Below, in pieces: positions 1-8,507 of a stretch of 64,000 nucleotides of DNA. Both the position numbers and the translations under genes were made by a program. Under the pieces are notes generated by a model, which saw only the letters and a program-made list of their open reading frames with translations, was not told the DNA's origin and ran no database searches. The DNA comes from Calditrichia bacterium (lineage in GTDB: Bacteria > Calditrichota > Calditrichia > RBG-13-44-9 > J075), in contig JANQRS010000051.1 in NCBI GenBank assembly GCA_028284445.1, positions 141,513-205,512 on the forward strand. The letters run 5' to 3'. The stretch's first letter is position 1. Each line of letters begins with the position of its first letter.

Positions 1-84
1 TTCACCGAGCATGCAGGCAATACCTCTCCCCGCCCCCCGCGTGGCACCGGCAACAAGCGCAATTTTGTTTTCCAATGGCTTCAT
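1..84 (-). CDS. Short-chain dehydrogenase/reductase, N-terminal fragment (runs off window)
   Basis: Only the first 28 codons are inside the window; the gene continues past the left edge. The translation starts MKPLENKIALVAGATRGAGR and then GIACMLGE. This is the first beta strand and the glycine-rich cofactor loop of SDR enzymes (GxxxGxG: G13, G17, G19), with AGATRGAG in place of the usual TGASxGIG. SDRs are NAD(P)-dependent oxidoreductases; the substrate cannot be inferred from this fragment. It follows the flavoprotein gene on the same strand after a 337-bp repeat-filled gap, so it may or may not belong to the same pathway. No clear ribosome binding site precedes the ATG. Confidence 0.8.
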   Translation of the reverse strand, partial: MKPLENKIALVAGATRGAGRGIACMLGE

Positions 85-421
85 AAAACATCTATTTGAT
101 TTTTTACAACTTACGATTGTCCAGGCATGTTTTCAAGAGATGAAAAATGATACTGGATGCCCGATACTGGATATTCGCTGCAGAGAGCTCCGGGCCTTCA
201 GAATGATGGAATACTGGAATACTGGAATACTGAAAAGAACTTGCTTTGAAAGTCGGTACCCAACAGCTTCCATCATTCCATCATTCCATCATTCCATCAT
301 TCCATCATTCCATCATTCCATCATTCCATCATTCCATCATTCCATCATTCCATTCTGATAGCGCACTGAGGCAATAGGATCTCTTCACAATGACAAATGC
401 TACCTCAGTAGACATCCTTCA
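85..421. repeat. Repeat-filled spacer: TGGAATAC x3 and CATCATTC x10
   Basis: No gene is seen here. Positions 207-230 hold three copies of the 8-bp unit TGGAATAC. Positions 271-350 hold ten perfect copies of the 8-bp unit CATCATTC plus a partial copy. The open frame that crosses the array only translates the repeat (HHSIIPSF periodicity) and is not a gene. The arrays lie between the stop of the flavoprotein gene and the start of the SDR gene. Confidence 0.9.
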
Positions 422-1909
422 TCAAACAAAAGGATACATATTCTGCTTCCGCGGATCGCATAGCCCAGCCAGGTTGTAGGAGGTAATATCAGCTTGCACA
501 CGTTCGCGAAAAGATGTGCGATCACTATCGCGAATAGTGCCGGCAGCAAATAATTGCTGCAGTTCCTGCCAGGCTTTGAAGACCGACTGACGAAAGGGCC
601 CGTGTCCGCAATACAGAAAGCCGTCGTCTTCATTCGCCTCACCATTGCGACGGCGCGTTTCGCTGAAAATAGCGCCGGTGAAATAATACATGCTGAAATC
701 ACAAAATAGTTGAAAGTCGTTCAATGCCAGGTAGGCCCCGTGCACGATGCGGTCCAGGAATTCGATTTCCTCTTGAAGCTGAAAGTCGTACTCCGCTAAT
801 TCAGCGCTGAGGGCAGCGCTGTCAAAATGACGTCGAAGAATCCGGCCCAGCCGTTCAATGCCAAAGAGGATGTGGCCATTGCCGAAGCTGAATAAGGGAT
901 CGATAAAATATGCCGTATGTGGCAGCAGCGCCCAATTGCTGCCGCAGCTACTCGCAAGCCGCCGCTGGAGCGGGCCGGTCAGCACAAGCGGACGGAGCAA
1001 TTCACTCTCCCGGAACTGCCAGGCAATAGAGGGATATTCAGCTATTTTGCTTTGCCACAGATCTTCGGCCGTTACAGACGAAGGTACTTGCCGCCTATAA
1101 AGATCCAATAGAAAACCTGCAGAGGTAATTCCATTATTGAAGCGTAACTGCCACATCCAGCCGTCGTTGAGCAAGTGATGCAATGCGGCATCGTCTGCAT
1201 TGAATGGATAGTCTTTAGACACGCTTTCCGGCACCTGCGTCGACCAATCTTCGACATGTCGAAAATGGCTGAAGACGGCACAGGACCTGGTCAGCAATTG
1301 CCGCGAATGTTGCGCGATGCCCAGTTGCCTCGGCAGGACCCCGGCCGCACCGGTGGCATCAATGATGAAATCCGCTTCAATTTGAATTGCTTGTTCAGCT
1401 TGCTGAGCAGAAATTTGCCATTTGTGATCTTGTTGAATGGTATTGACCGTGGTTTCCTCCAGGAGCGGAATACCATGCCCGCACACCAGATCCGCCAGAT
1501 GCTCATCGAAGGCCTCACGATACCAATGAAGATCAGCGCTATCGTCGTCGGGACTGGCGGCAACCAGCAATTCATTGGCATGTGCGTCTTCGAACTTAAA
1601 TGTTTTATTGGAAGAATGATTAAAATAGCTGAATCCACGCTTCAGGCCGCAGGGGATTTGCGGAAATTCTGCCTGCCAAATGCCGTATTTGCAAAACGGC
1701 AATAATTCCGGCAAATCGTAATCCCTGCAGATAGATTCCAGCGCCAGGCTGGCTAGTGGTGTTGACGACTCGCCGATAGCAAAACGCGGATGTCTGCCTC
1801 GCTCAATCACGATGGTTTGGAAACCACTCTGTTTTAAAACCAGCGCCATCAGGCAGCCGCTAAAACCGCCCCCGAGGATTGCGATGTCTACCGACGCTGT
1901 ATTGCTCAC
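422..1909 (-). CDS. FAD-dependent oxidoreductase of the tryptophan-halogenase-like superfamily
   Basis: A 495-residue flavoprotein. The N terminus carries the FAD-binding dinucleotide fold (ILGGGFSG, about residues 11-18), an acidic end to strand 2 (IER) and the GESSTP motif (about residue 47) typical of flavin-dependent halogenases and related monooxygenases. A mid-protein stretch with FIIDATGAAG is the second FAD contact, and DGWMWQLRF resembles the halogenase W-x-W region but lacks the full WxWxIP signature, so halogenation is not established. Start is GTG; its GTGA overlaps the stop of the radical SAM gene by 4 bp, which implies translational coupling. It is the last complete gene of the minus-strand set with radical SAM and asparagine-synthase-like enzymes. 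Alternatives are a hydroxylase or a geranylgeranyl-reductase-like enzyme. Confidence 0.8.
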   Translation of the reverse strand: MSNTASVDIAILGGGFSGCLMALVLKQSGFQTIVIERGRHPRFAIGESSTPLASLALESICRDYDLPELLPFCKYGIWQAEFPQIPCGLKRGFSYFNHSSNKTFKFEDAHANELLVAASPDDDSADLHWYREAFDEHLADLVCGHGIPLLEETTVNTIQQDHKWQISAQQAEQAIQIEADFIIDATGAAGVLPRQLGIAQHSRQLLTRSCAVFSHFRHVEDWSTQVPESVSKDYPFNADDAALHHLLNDGWMWQLRFNNGITSAGFLLDLYRRQVPSSVTAEDLWQSKIAEYPSIAWQFRESELLRPLVLTGPLQRRLASSCGSNWALLPHTAYFIDPLFSFGNGHILFGIERLGRILRRHFDSAALSAELAEYDFQLQEEIEFLDRIVHGAYLALNDFQLFCDFSMYYFTGAIFSETRRRNGEANEDDGFLYCGHGPFRQSVFKAWQELQQLFAAGTIRDSDRTSFRERVQADITSYNLAGLCDPRKQNMYPFV

Positions 1910-2856
1910 GGCTCACATTCCTCGCAATAAAGAAGGTTCTCTGCCAATACCTGTGTATTGTTCAGAATCTTAAGTCGCTCAATCCGAACAGGATCGCAAT
2001 TGCAATTGACAAACTTCTCAATATCCCACAAATCGGCAAAAACCCTTCCCTTTTTGAGAGCGATTCCATACTCCACAGCGGCCTGCAGAAAACGGATTTC
2101 CGGCACTTCATATTCGCCACGTGCGGCGAGCACTTCCATCGCGCCATTTCCAACGCGAGTGGGAATGATTGCGCAACACTCCACACCACATGCAAAGGCA
2201 AAGTCGATGGTCTTTATTGCCCAATCAAGGCTTTCGTAGTCTTCGAGAAAAGGCGGGTTCAGCAAAATAAACGTTCGGATGGAAATATCATGTTTCAGTA
2301 ATTTTTCGCAGGCCCGGGCAAAATCGTCCGGGGTCATACGCTTATTCAGGCGCTCAACCACTGACGGATGTATCGACTCGAGCCCCATCGCCACCTGGAG
2401 ATGACCATGTATTTGCTCGTTAAATGCGAAGCAGGACGGCCCAATCAATTTCGGATGACATTCAACAATAACGGTTTCGAAGTCACGCATCAGGTTGGCG
2501 ATTTGCGGGATGTCCGCGGGGGGCACGGCCTTGGTATCGAAGAAGTTGCCGCTATTGTAAAGCTTGACATGAGCCGCCGGCGCAGACTGTTGAATACCCC
2601 ATTCAATCTGTGCCGGCAGCGCCCCAATCGGCACGGTTTTCTCGGTTGTGTTTTTCCAGAGATCGCACATCAGGCAGCGGAAAGGGCATTCGCGATTGGT
2701 CAGAAAAAGCGTAAGCACCGCTTCCAATTTACCCGACGGTATGTATTCTTTTTCAAGAAGTACTTCATATGGCCGCCAGGGATTTAAAGCATTGCGCGCA
2801 CCGCGATGCGCCAGAATCCATTCATCGGAAAACTCCCTCAACGCGCCTTTACCCAT
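1906..2856 (-). CDS. Radical SAM protein
   Basis: A 316-residue protein from the ATG at 2856; the frame stays open to 2937, but that would overlap the upstream gene by 89 bp instead of 8. The radical SAM cluster motif C-x3-C-x2-C is CPFRCLMC (C57, C61, C64), preceded by the strand LFLTNRE. These cysteines bind the [4Fe-4S] cluster that cleaves S-adenosylmethionine. A later strand (TFILLNPPFLEDYES) fits the barrel. The C terminus has further cysteines (CGVECCA, NCNCD, CEECEP) that might hold an auxiliary cluster; this is inference. Its 3' end overlaps the flavoprotein start and its 5' end overlaps the asparagine-synthase-like gene, so the three are very likely one transcript. The substrate is unknown; a peptide or small molecule made by the neighbouring enzyme is one possibility. 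Confidence 0.88.
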   Translation of the reverse strand: MGKGALREFSDEWILAHRGARNALNPWRPYEVLLEKEYIPSGKLEAVLTLFLTNRECPFRCLMCDLWKNTTEKTVPIGALPAQIEWGIQQSAPAAHVKLYNSGNFFDTKAVPPADIPQIANLMRDFETVIVECHPKLIGPSCFAFNEQIHGHLQVAMGLESIHPSVVERLNKRMTPDDFARACEKLLKHDISIRTFILLNPPFLEDYESLDWAIKTIDFAFACGVECCAIIPTRVGNGAMEVLAARGEYEVPEIRFLQAAVEYGIALKKGRVFADLWDIEKFVNCNCDPVRIERLKILNNTQVLAENLLYCEECEP

Positions 2857-4177
2857 AAATGGCACCAAATGCCCGGCGATAGGCCAATGGATCTTTTTCA
2901 AATCGATCCTCGAAGATGCTCTGCTTGGCGGCGCCATGCTGAAACCGACGCTTCGGATACACCGGCATATCCATGCTGGTCAGCGCTTTGATACCGGCAG
3001 CAACGATCTTGCCCTTCAAATCATACAGCTTCTCATGTTCCCAATCTGTGAGTTCAATGAAGGGAATTCCCTCGGCAACCTGAATCACCTGGGTAGAGGT
3101 ATAGGGACTGAAGCCTTCGAAGGCCAGTTGCATCACGGGCGCGTATGTTCGAGTATAGCTGCGGCTCAAGCCGCCGCTGTAGGTGAGCGAATGCTTGATC
3201 GATTCGACACCCCACCCTTCCTGATAAAGCATCATATTGTTCAAGACGCTGCGGATCGTCAGCTCCGGATTCTCTTCAATCGGATAATCCTTGAGATTTT
3301 CGTCGCCACCATCGCCATCGATCAGGTAGCGCCAATTCGGATAGCGCCGGCGAATACCGCGACATAGCGCCAGATTCATCGTGGCCGACTCGATATCCAG
3401 CGGCTTGTAATCCTCCGTAATCCGTACTGCATCCTGCCAGTTCACATCTTCTGCGGTAATCTCAATAGGCTCAAGGAAAAGGCCAAGGTCGAGGCTATTC
3501 AAGAATTCACGGGCCTGCGCAAGATCATCTCCCCCGCCCTCAACCGCGAGAGTGAAGGCCTTTAAGCGGGCAGGATTTTCACCCATTTCCCGCAGGGCAT
3601 GATAGGCCAGCAGAAAAACCGAGCCACTGTCGATCCCGCCGGAAAAACAAACGCCGATCGGCCCTTCCGTTGCCCGGTGACGCAGCCATTTATAGATTTC
3701 CTGATATACGGCCTGCATATATGCAGCACCAATTTCTTCAATGTTCGCTGTAAGATGACTCATCTGCGGATTGAAGTAGCGTTTGTACACCGGATTGGGA
3801 TCCGGGCAACCGATGAGCGCCAGTTCGGTGATATAATGAGCGGGTGCCATGCGTGTGTAGGAGGGATGAAACTGGTCGCCCATGCCATTCTCTTGCAAAT
3901 AGGCAAAGATTGTCTCCATGCGATCCGCAGTCACCAGCAGCGGTCCATCCACCTGTTTGGCAATAAAATAGCGCAACGGGCGGCCAATCGTACGTGCCAG
4001 GCGCACTGTCTGACCGTCAACAGCCACCAGCGCAAATTGTCCGTCGATCTGATTGACAGCATCGAGGCTGCCTCGCAAGATCACTTCACGGGCTTCCTCG
4101 ACGCTCATATTGTAAATAACATTGGTCGCCGGATCTGTCAGATCGATGATTTTCTGAATGGGTTTATGTTGAAGCAT
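2849..4177 (-). CDS. Asparagine-synthase-like amidoligase lacking the glutaminase cysteine
   Basis: A 442-residue protein. The ATG at 4177 is chosen because AAAGGAAC lies just upstream; the longer open frame only translates the palindrome at 4214-4257. The C-terminal half is the asparagine synthetase ATP-pyrophosphatase domain: PP-loop SGGIDS (about 179-184) and GDGGDE (about 288-293). The N-terminal 150 residues resemble the later part of an Ntn-type glutaminase domain (DGQFALVAV, ARTIGRPLRYFIA), but the catalytic Cys2 and the start of that domain are absent. Such proteins activate a carboxylate as an acyl-adenylate and form an amide or lactam without glutamine, as in beta-lactam synthetase and lasso-peptide cyclases. 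Which of these applies here is not determined. It sits directly upstream of the radical SAM gene. Confidence 0.85.
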   Translation of the reverse strand: MLQHKPIQKIIDLTDPATNVIYNMSVEEAREVILRGSLDAVNQIDGQFALVAVDGQTVRLARTIGRPLRYFIAKQVDGPLLVTADRMETIFAYLQENGMGDQFHPSYTRMAPAHYITELALIGCPDPNPVYKRYFNPQMSHLTANIEEIGAAYMQAVYQEIYKWLRHRATEGPIGVCFSGGIDSGSVFLLAYHALREMGENPARLKAFTLAVEGGGDDLAQAREFLNSLDLGLFLEPIEITAEDVNWQDAVRITEDYKPLDIESATMNLALCRGIRRRYPNWRYLIDGDGGDENLKDYPIEENPELTIRSVLNNMMLYQEGWGVESIKHSLTYSGGLSRSYTRTYAPVMQLAFEGFSPYTSTQVIQVAEGIPFIELTDWEHEKLYDLKGKIVAAGIKALTSMDMPVYPKRRFQHGAAKQSIFEDRFEKDPLAYRRAFGAIYG

Positions 4178-4213
4178 GTTGGGTTCCTTTTCTAGAGACA
4201 AAAATTTCTGATG

Positions 4214-4257
4214 TGTCCCCCCTCTATCTCCCCCTAGGGAGAGATAGAGGGGGGACA
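4214..4257. repeat. CCCCCC-type palindrome, subfamily A, copy 1
   Basis: Perfect 17-bp inverted arms (TGTCCCCCCTCTATCTC and its complement) flank a 10-bp centre. It lies between the PQQ-dehydrogenase stop and the asparagine-synthase-like start. Related copies are at 6429-6472 and 32163-32204. In RNA it would form a long stable hairpin upstream of the ribosome binding site. Confidence 0.9.
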
Positions 4258-4266
4258 TTTTGTGAG

Positions 4267-6420
4267 TTAGTCATGCTTTAGTGCAAACGCCAGGTACACA
4301 TCGCCACTGGGCGTCCCCATTTTCCCGCCACCACAGGCAATGACCAGGTATTGCCGGCCATCCACTTCATAGGTTGCCGGGGTCGCATAGCCGCCAGCCG
4401 GAAGGTCGTATTCCCAAAGCTGTTCACCGGTTTTGCTGGAAAAGGCACGCAATTTCTCATCTTTTGTGGCGGCAATGAAAATCAGGCCACCGGCAGTCAC
4501 CACCGGGCCACCATAGTTCTCAGCACCAGTTACCGGAAATTCCGGATCATTGACGGTTTCAATATTCCCGAGCGGGACCTGCCATAAGTGCTCGCCGCTT
4601 GACAAATCAATTGCAGTGAGTGTGCCCCAGGGCGGTTTTACAACCGGATTACGGTTGCGGTCGAGAAAGCGGCCAAATCCGGCAACGCTATACGGTACAT
4701 CAGCCGAAACAAAAGTCCCATAATTGCCACCGTGTTCGCCACTGAGGAAATCAACCACCATGCGAAGTTCTTCATCACTAAGTTGGGCATTTGGCGGCAT
4801 AGCCCCGCGCCCGTTGCGAGTCACATCCGCAATCTCTTTGCGCGACAACCGCCGGACATCACGGAGATCAGGATTTTCTCCAATCCCCTGCAAAATTCCC
4901 CCGTGGCATCTGGCGCAGTGCAACTGGTATACCGCTTCACCCGGTGTCGTGCTTGACCCGGCAACCCGGCCCATCCTCACAATCCAGGGCATCTCGTTGG
5001 CATTGACATAAAGGATGCCGGCGGTTGGATCAACCGCTGCCCCACCCCATTCAGCGCCGCCGTCAAAGCCCGGGAACATTACCACGCCCGTGGTATCAGT
5101 CGGCACAAATTGCCCGGCGGATGTCACCTGGCGAAAGCGCTCGCGAACAGTAAGACCGGTATTGTTGATTTCCTGGTCCACAAAATCTGCCACGTATGCT
5201 TGTGAATCCGGCTGATAGAGCATGTCTTCACTGAGGAACTGCCTGGAAAAGGGCGCAGGCTTGAGCGGCAATGGTTGGGTTGGCGAGGCCGCTTCGCCCG
5301 GCAATTTAGAAGCAGGCACTTGCATTTCCTTGACGGGAAATAAAGGGAACCCACCCATGCGGTGAAAGAGAAAGACGTGACCACTCTTCGTAATTTGCGC
5401 CACAGCCGGCGTCCAGCTTCCGTCATGCTTCACCGTCACAAGGTTGGGAGGAGCCGGCAAATCACGGTCCCATAAGTCGTGACGCACAATCTGATAATGC
5501 CAAATGAGCTTCCCATCTCTGGCGTCCAATGCCAGCAAGGTGTTTGCAAAGAGGTTATCACCACGACGATTTCCGCCATAGAAGTCGAAGGCTGCCGAGC
5601 CCGTGGGCACAAAGACCATACCGTATTTGTGATCGAGGGCCATACCCGCCCAGTTATTGGCCCCGCCAATGTACTTGAAAGCTTCCGGCGGCCAGGTATC
5701 ATAGCCAAATTCACCCGGCTGGGGAATGGTATAAAATGTCCAGACGATCTCTCCGCTCAGAACATCATAAGCGCGAATGTGCCCGGGTGCTGCACCAGGT
5801 GATTCGCCAACACGCGTCCCCATGATATAAAGATTCTTGTAAATAGCGCCGGGGGTGTTTGATACCACCGTGAGGCGCTTCGGATCTCTTCCCAGCCCTT
5901 CCCGTAAATCAATCTTACCTTTTTTGCCAAATGTGGTAATTAACTGGCCATTGCCGGCATCAACAGCATAGAGAAACGGACCAGAGCTAATAAATAGCCG
6001 CGACGTGTCGGCATTTGAACCTGCCCAATATGCCAGACCGCGATTCACGCCGAGACCGGAGCCATCTTTTCGGGGCGGATCAAACTCCCATAACAGTTCA
6101 CCGCTGGCTGCATTCAACGCGAACAGTCGCAGCTTTGGATTCACACCGTAGAGAATGTCACCAACAATCAGCGGGTTCGTCTGGATTTGGGTTGTCTGTC
6201 CCATTCGCAAACCGCCGCTTTCGTAGCGCCATATCGGCTGCAGCTTCGTTACGTTTTCGGTGTTGATCTCGGAGAGCGTCGAGTAGTGAGTCCGTGCAGG
6301 ATCTCCGAGGTAATGTTGCCAGGTCTGAAAAGTTCTGTGGGGAACGCCGTCCTCGATGATGTCCGGGCCGCAGCTTTGGAAGGTGAGAAAGAGGAAAAAA
6401 GTAATTGAAACAATAAACAC
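4267..6420 (-). CDS. PQQ-dependent dehydrogenase with C-terminal-side cytochrome c domain (quinohaemoprotein)
   Basis: About 717 residues from the GTG at 6420, which gives VFIVSITFFLFLTFQSCG, a lipoprotein-like signal with Cys at 17. The propeller carries repeated W-type blades (AASGELLWEFDPP, LDARDGKLIWHYQ, SGEHLWQVPLG, SSKTGEQLWEYDLP) and the conserved GGANNWAGMALD and HDLWDRDLPAPP segments of membrane-type PQQ glucose/quinate dehydrogenases. A class I haem site CARCH (C502, C505, H506) is inserted late in the chain, followed by a possible Met ligand (GAMPP). The enzyme would oxidise a sugar or alcohol in the periplasm and pass electrons to the respiratory chain. Start uncertainty: ATG 6492 is also in frame, but that N terminus translates the palindrome at 6429-6472. 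It lies between the class V aminotransferase and asparagine-synthase-like genes. Confidence 0.88.
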   Translation of the reverse strand: MFIVSITFFLFLTFQSCGPDIIEDGVPHRTFQTWQHYLGDPARTHYSTLSEINTENVTKLQPIWRYESGGLRMGQTTQIQTNPLIVGDILYGVNPKLRLFALNAASGELLWEFDPPRKDGSGLGVNRGLAYWAGSNADTSRLFISSGPFLYAVDAGNGQLITTFGKKGKIDLREGLGRDPKRLTVVSNTPGAIYKNLYIMGTRVGESPGAAPGHIRAYDVLSGEIVWTFYTIPQPGEFGYDTWPPEAFKYIGGANNWAGMALDHKYGMVFVPTGSAAFDFYGGNRRGDNLFANTLLALDARDGKLIWHYQIVRHDLWDRDLPAPPNLVTVKHDGSWTPAVAQITKSGHVFLFHRMGGFPLFPVKEMQVPASKLPGEAASPTQPLPLKPAPFSRQFLSEDMLYQPDSQAYVADFVDQEINNTGLTVRERFRQVTSAGQFVPTDTTGVVMFPGFDGGAEWGGAAVDPTAGILYVNANEMPWIVRMGRVAGSSTTPGEAVYQLHCARCHGGILQGIGENPDLRDVRRLSRKEIADVTRNGRGAMPPNAQLSDEELRMVVDFLSGEHGGNYGTFVSADVPYSVAGFGRFLDRNRNPVVKPPWGTLTAIDLSSGEHLWQVPLGNIETVNDPEFPVTGAENYGGPVVTAGGLIFIAATKDEKLRAFSSKTGEQLWEYDLPAGGYATPATYEVDGRQYLVIACGGGKMGTPSGDVYLAFALKHD

Positions 6421-6428
6421 GGATTTCA

Positions 6429-6472
6429 GATCCCCCCTATATATCCCCCCGAGGGGACATATAGGGGGGATC
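6429..6472. repeat. CCCCCC-type palindrome, subfamily A, copy 2
   Basis: Inverted arms GATCCCCCCTATAT and its complement surround a short C/G-rich centre. It sits between the aminotransferase stop (6530) and the likely start of the PQQ dehydrogenase (6420), the same relative position as copies 1 and 3. Confidence 0.88.
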
Positions 6473-6529
6473 GTTTCTATCCTCGCGTTCATTTGTTTGC
6501 ATTCGCAGCTATGTCGTTCCAATCGCCCC

Positions 6530-7798
6530 CTAAACATACTGATCCACCAGTTCAAAAAATCTGTCGATTTCCGCGCTCGTGTTAAAGGCGTTTAAAGACA
6601 GACGAATCGTATTCCAATTCTCAAAATGAAAGGGGCGGAAGACATAACCGTGTTCTTTAAACATTTTTGCTGCAACTTCACGGCTGTCGGTGCCTTTAAT
6701 TTCCACGCCGTACAGCGAAGAACCGTTAGCCTCAGCAAGAGGCGATTTCCATACCAGTTGCGAATGTGCTTTTACACGCGCCAGAAAGTGCTTCCGCAAC
6801 ATGTTCCGATAGCGGGTCATATGCTCTACGTTCAGTGAAGATTGAAAATCAACAGCGTCTCCCAAGGTCAAGACTTCGGCGAGATTGCGAGTGCCATAGT
6901 CCTCGAAAATCCGTGCCGAGCCTGACCAGCGTTGTTGTCCCCAGGTGACCCAAAAAGGCTCAAGTTTTTCCTGCACTGCTTTGCGGATGTACATCAAGCC
7001 GGTACCTTTTGGCGACTGCACCCACTTATGCGGACTGCCGGCATAAAAATCGACACCGAGTTCTTTTAGATCGACCGGTATCATGCCAACGGCCTGTGCG
7101 CCATCGACGGCAATAAATTCTACCCCCTTCTGGCGGGCAATAGCAGCGATCTCTGCTACCGGGTGATTGACCCCAATAATATTATCAATATGCGGTATTA
7201 CTAACACACGAGTGTTTGCCGTAATCTGCGATGTATAGAGCGCAGCAAGGTCGGTAGTGGACATCTCTGGTATATCATCCATGACAATTGAAAATTGACG
7301 GGCTTTGTAGCCGCGTAGGCGAGCGTAATGCGTCCAGCAATGACTCGCGCCGGAGTGATTCAGGGTGCTGTAGAGCACCTCATCGTCCTTCGTTAAGGGC
7401 AAACCGGCCGCCAGCAGATTGAAGCCTTCTGTCGTATTATGCGTAAATGCAATTTCATCCGCGTCACAATTCAGGAAAGCAGCCAATTTTTCACGAGCGG
7501 TTTTCCGCGCTGCTTCCCAGGGCTCACTCCACATGTAATACCAGGGATTGCTTTCGCATATTTTCAGGTAAGCAACATGAGCACTGTGAACCGCATGGGG
7601 CATGGTGCCGATTGAGCCATGATTAAAATATGTGACGCCGGGATCCAGCATATAAGCCCGCCGCAAAACGGTGTCAGTTAGCGCTGCTTGATCCTTCAAC
7701 TTCCCCAATTCCCTGGCGAAACCGGAGCGAACTGAACCAATGGCCGCCAGTAGCCCCACACCACCGGCGCTTTTGACAAGAAAGTTTCTGCGATTCAT
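6530..7798 (-). CDS. Tat-exported class V aminotransferase-fold PLP enzyme (isopenicillin N epimerase/cysteine desulfurase-like)
   Basis: A 422-residue protein beginning MNRRNFLVKSAGG followed by a hydrophobic stretch. This is a twin-arginine signal, so the folded PLP enzyme is probably exported. PLP-binding features of fold type I are visible: D232 in DGAQAVG contacts the pyridine nitrogen, and K258 in GSPHKW is the Schiff-base lysine. The conserved opening LDPGVTYFNHGSIGTMP matches the family often labelled isopenicillin N epimerase, a label covering many activities, so no specific reaction is claimed. A 4-bp ATGA overlap couples it to the gene upstream. It belongs to the minus-strand set reaching down to the flavoprotein. 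Confidence 0.88.
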   Translation of the reverse strand: MNRRNFLVKSAGGVGLLAAIGSVRSGFARELGKLKDQAALTDTVLRRAYMLDPGVTYFNHGSIGTMPHAVHSAHVAYLKICESNPWYYMWSEPWEAARKTAREKLAAFLNCDADEIAFTHNTTEGFNLLAAGLPLTKDDEVLYSTLNHSGASHCWTHYARLRGYKARQFSIVMDDIPEMSTTDLAALYTSQITANTRVLVIPHIDNIIGVNHPVAEIAAIARQKGVEFIAVDGAQAVGMIPVDLKELGVDFYAGSPHKWVQSPKGTGLMYIRKAVQEKLEPFWVTWGQQRWSGSARIFEDYGTRNLAEVLTLGDAVDFQSSLNVEHMTRYRNMLRKHFLARVKAHSQLVWKSPLAEANGSSLYGVEIKGTDSREVAAKMFKEHGYVFRPFHFENWNTIRLSLNAFNTSAEIDRFFELVDQYV

Positions 7799-8430
7799 CC
7801 ATTTCCCCCATTTCTGTTGACCTGATAATATTGATTGCGAATCATGCGCAGCATTTCCCTTCGAATCAATCCACTAAAGGGACGCACAAAGAACCAGTAG
7901 ATGCGAAACTTATTTCTGACGCTTCGTCCCAGGCATTTTACACGTGTTTCTGTTGAAACCTCGGTTGTCGAGTCATCGATGGGTCTTAGGTAAAAATTCC
8001 AGGCAATTTTTATCGAATCTTCCAGCTGGTATCCCAGATAATGCCCCGCATTTTCGATATCCACAGGGACAGGAATTGGTTTGACAGTGCCGAGCATACC
8101 GATCACAAATTCATGCGGGGCCTCTTCGATAAGAATTTTGCCGAGTCCAAGGGAAAGCATGGTATCGAGGGTCAGATCATCCAAGGGCAGCCCGCGCAAC
8201 TTAAATAGAACGCGGGTAAGCAGGGACCCGTTAAAATCCAGATGACGCACAAAGGGATACAGTGATGAAACGTCTGCCTCTATCCGCTTCGTATGCAACT
8301 CGTTAAAATCAAATTCTGCCAGGTATGAATCGATCAGCATAGCACCCAATCTTGAGATATCCGAGGCTAAAAGGTATCTCTTTGCAGGCAAATAAACAAT
8401 TATTGGCTGGGGCAGCTGTGGAGGGTTCAT
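7795..8430 (-). CDS. Hypothetical protein, probably SRPBCC/polyketide-cyclase-like
   Basis: A 211-residue soluble protein without a signal peptide. The layout resembles SRPBCC (START-like) proteins: an opening LIDSYLAEFDFNELHTKRIEAD, a central GTVKPIPVP, and a C-terminal strand-helix unit NFYLRPIDDSTTEVSTETRVK followed by GLIRREMLRMIRNQYY. Such folds bind hydrophobic ligands. Another in-frame ATG at 8340 would give a 181-residue protein starting exactly at the recognisable domain, so the first 30 residues may not be translated. Its 3' end overlaps the aminotransferase start by 4 bp, making it the first gene of the minus-strand set. The family assignment is by pattern only. Confidence 0.65.
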   Translation of the reverse strand: MNPPQLPQPIIVYLPAKRYLLASDISRLGAMLIDSYLAEFDFNELHTKRIEADVSSLYPFVRHLDFNGSLLTRVLFKLRGLPLDDLTLDTMLSLGLGKILIEEAPHEFVIGMLGTVKPIPVPVDIENAGHYLGYQLEDSIKIAWNFYLRPIDDSTTEVSTETRVKCLGRSVRNKFRIYWFFVRPFSGLIRREMLRMIRNQYYQVNRNGGNG

Positions 8431-8507
8431 GTCAACAAAAAGTCGGTCGATAATAGGCAGCAGGAGTTAGAAATCTTGATAAATAATCGTGATTAGAGTG
8501 GATAATC

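Noticed and set aside
271..350. CRISPR array
   Set aside because: Units are 8 bp with no spacers; no cas genes are present.
11..358. Plus-strand frame through the CATCATTC array
   Set aside because: Its C-terminal third is the translated array and its N-terminal part is antisense to the SDR start.
2849..7798. Beta-lactam biosynthesis (beta-lactam synthetase plus isopenicillin N epimerase names)
   Set aside because: Both labels are family-wide. No isopenicillin N synthase or carboxyethylarginine synthase was seen, so the product class stays open.
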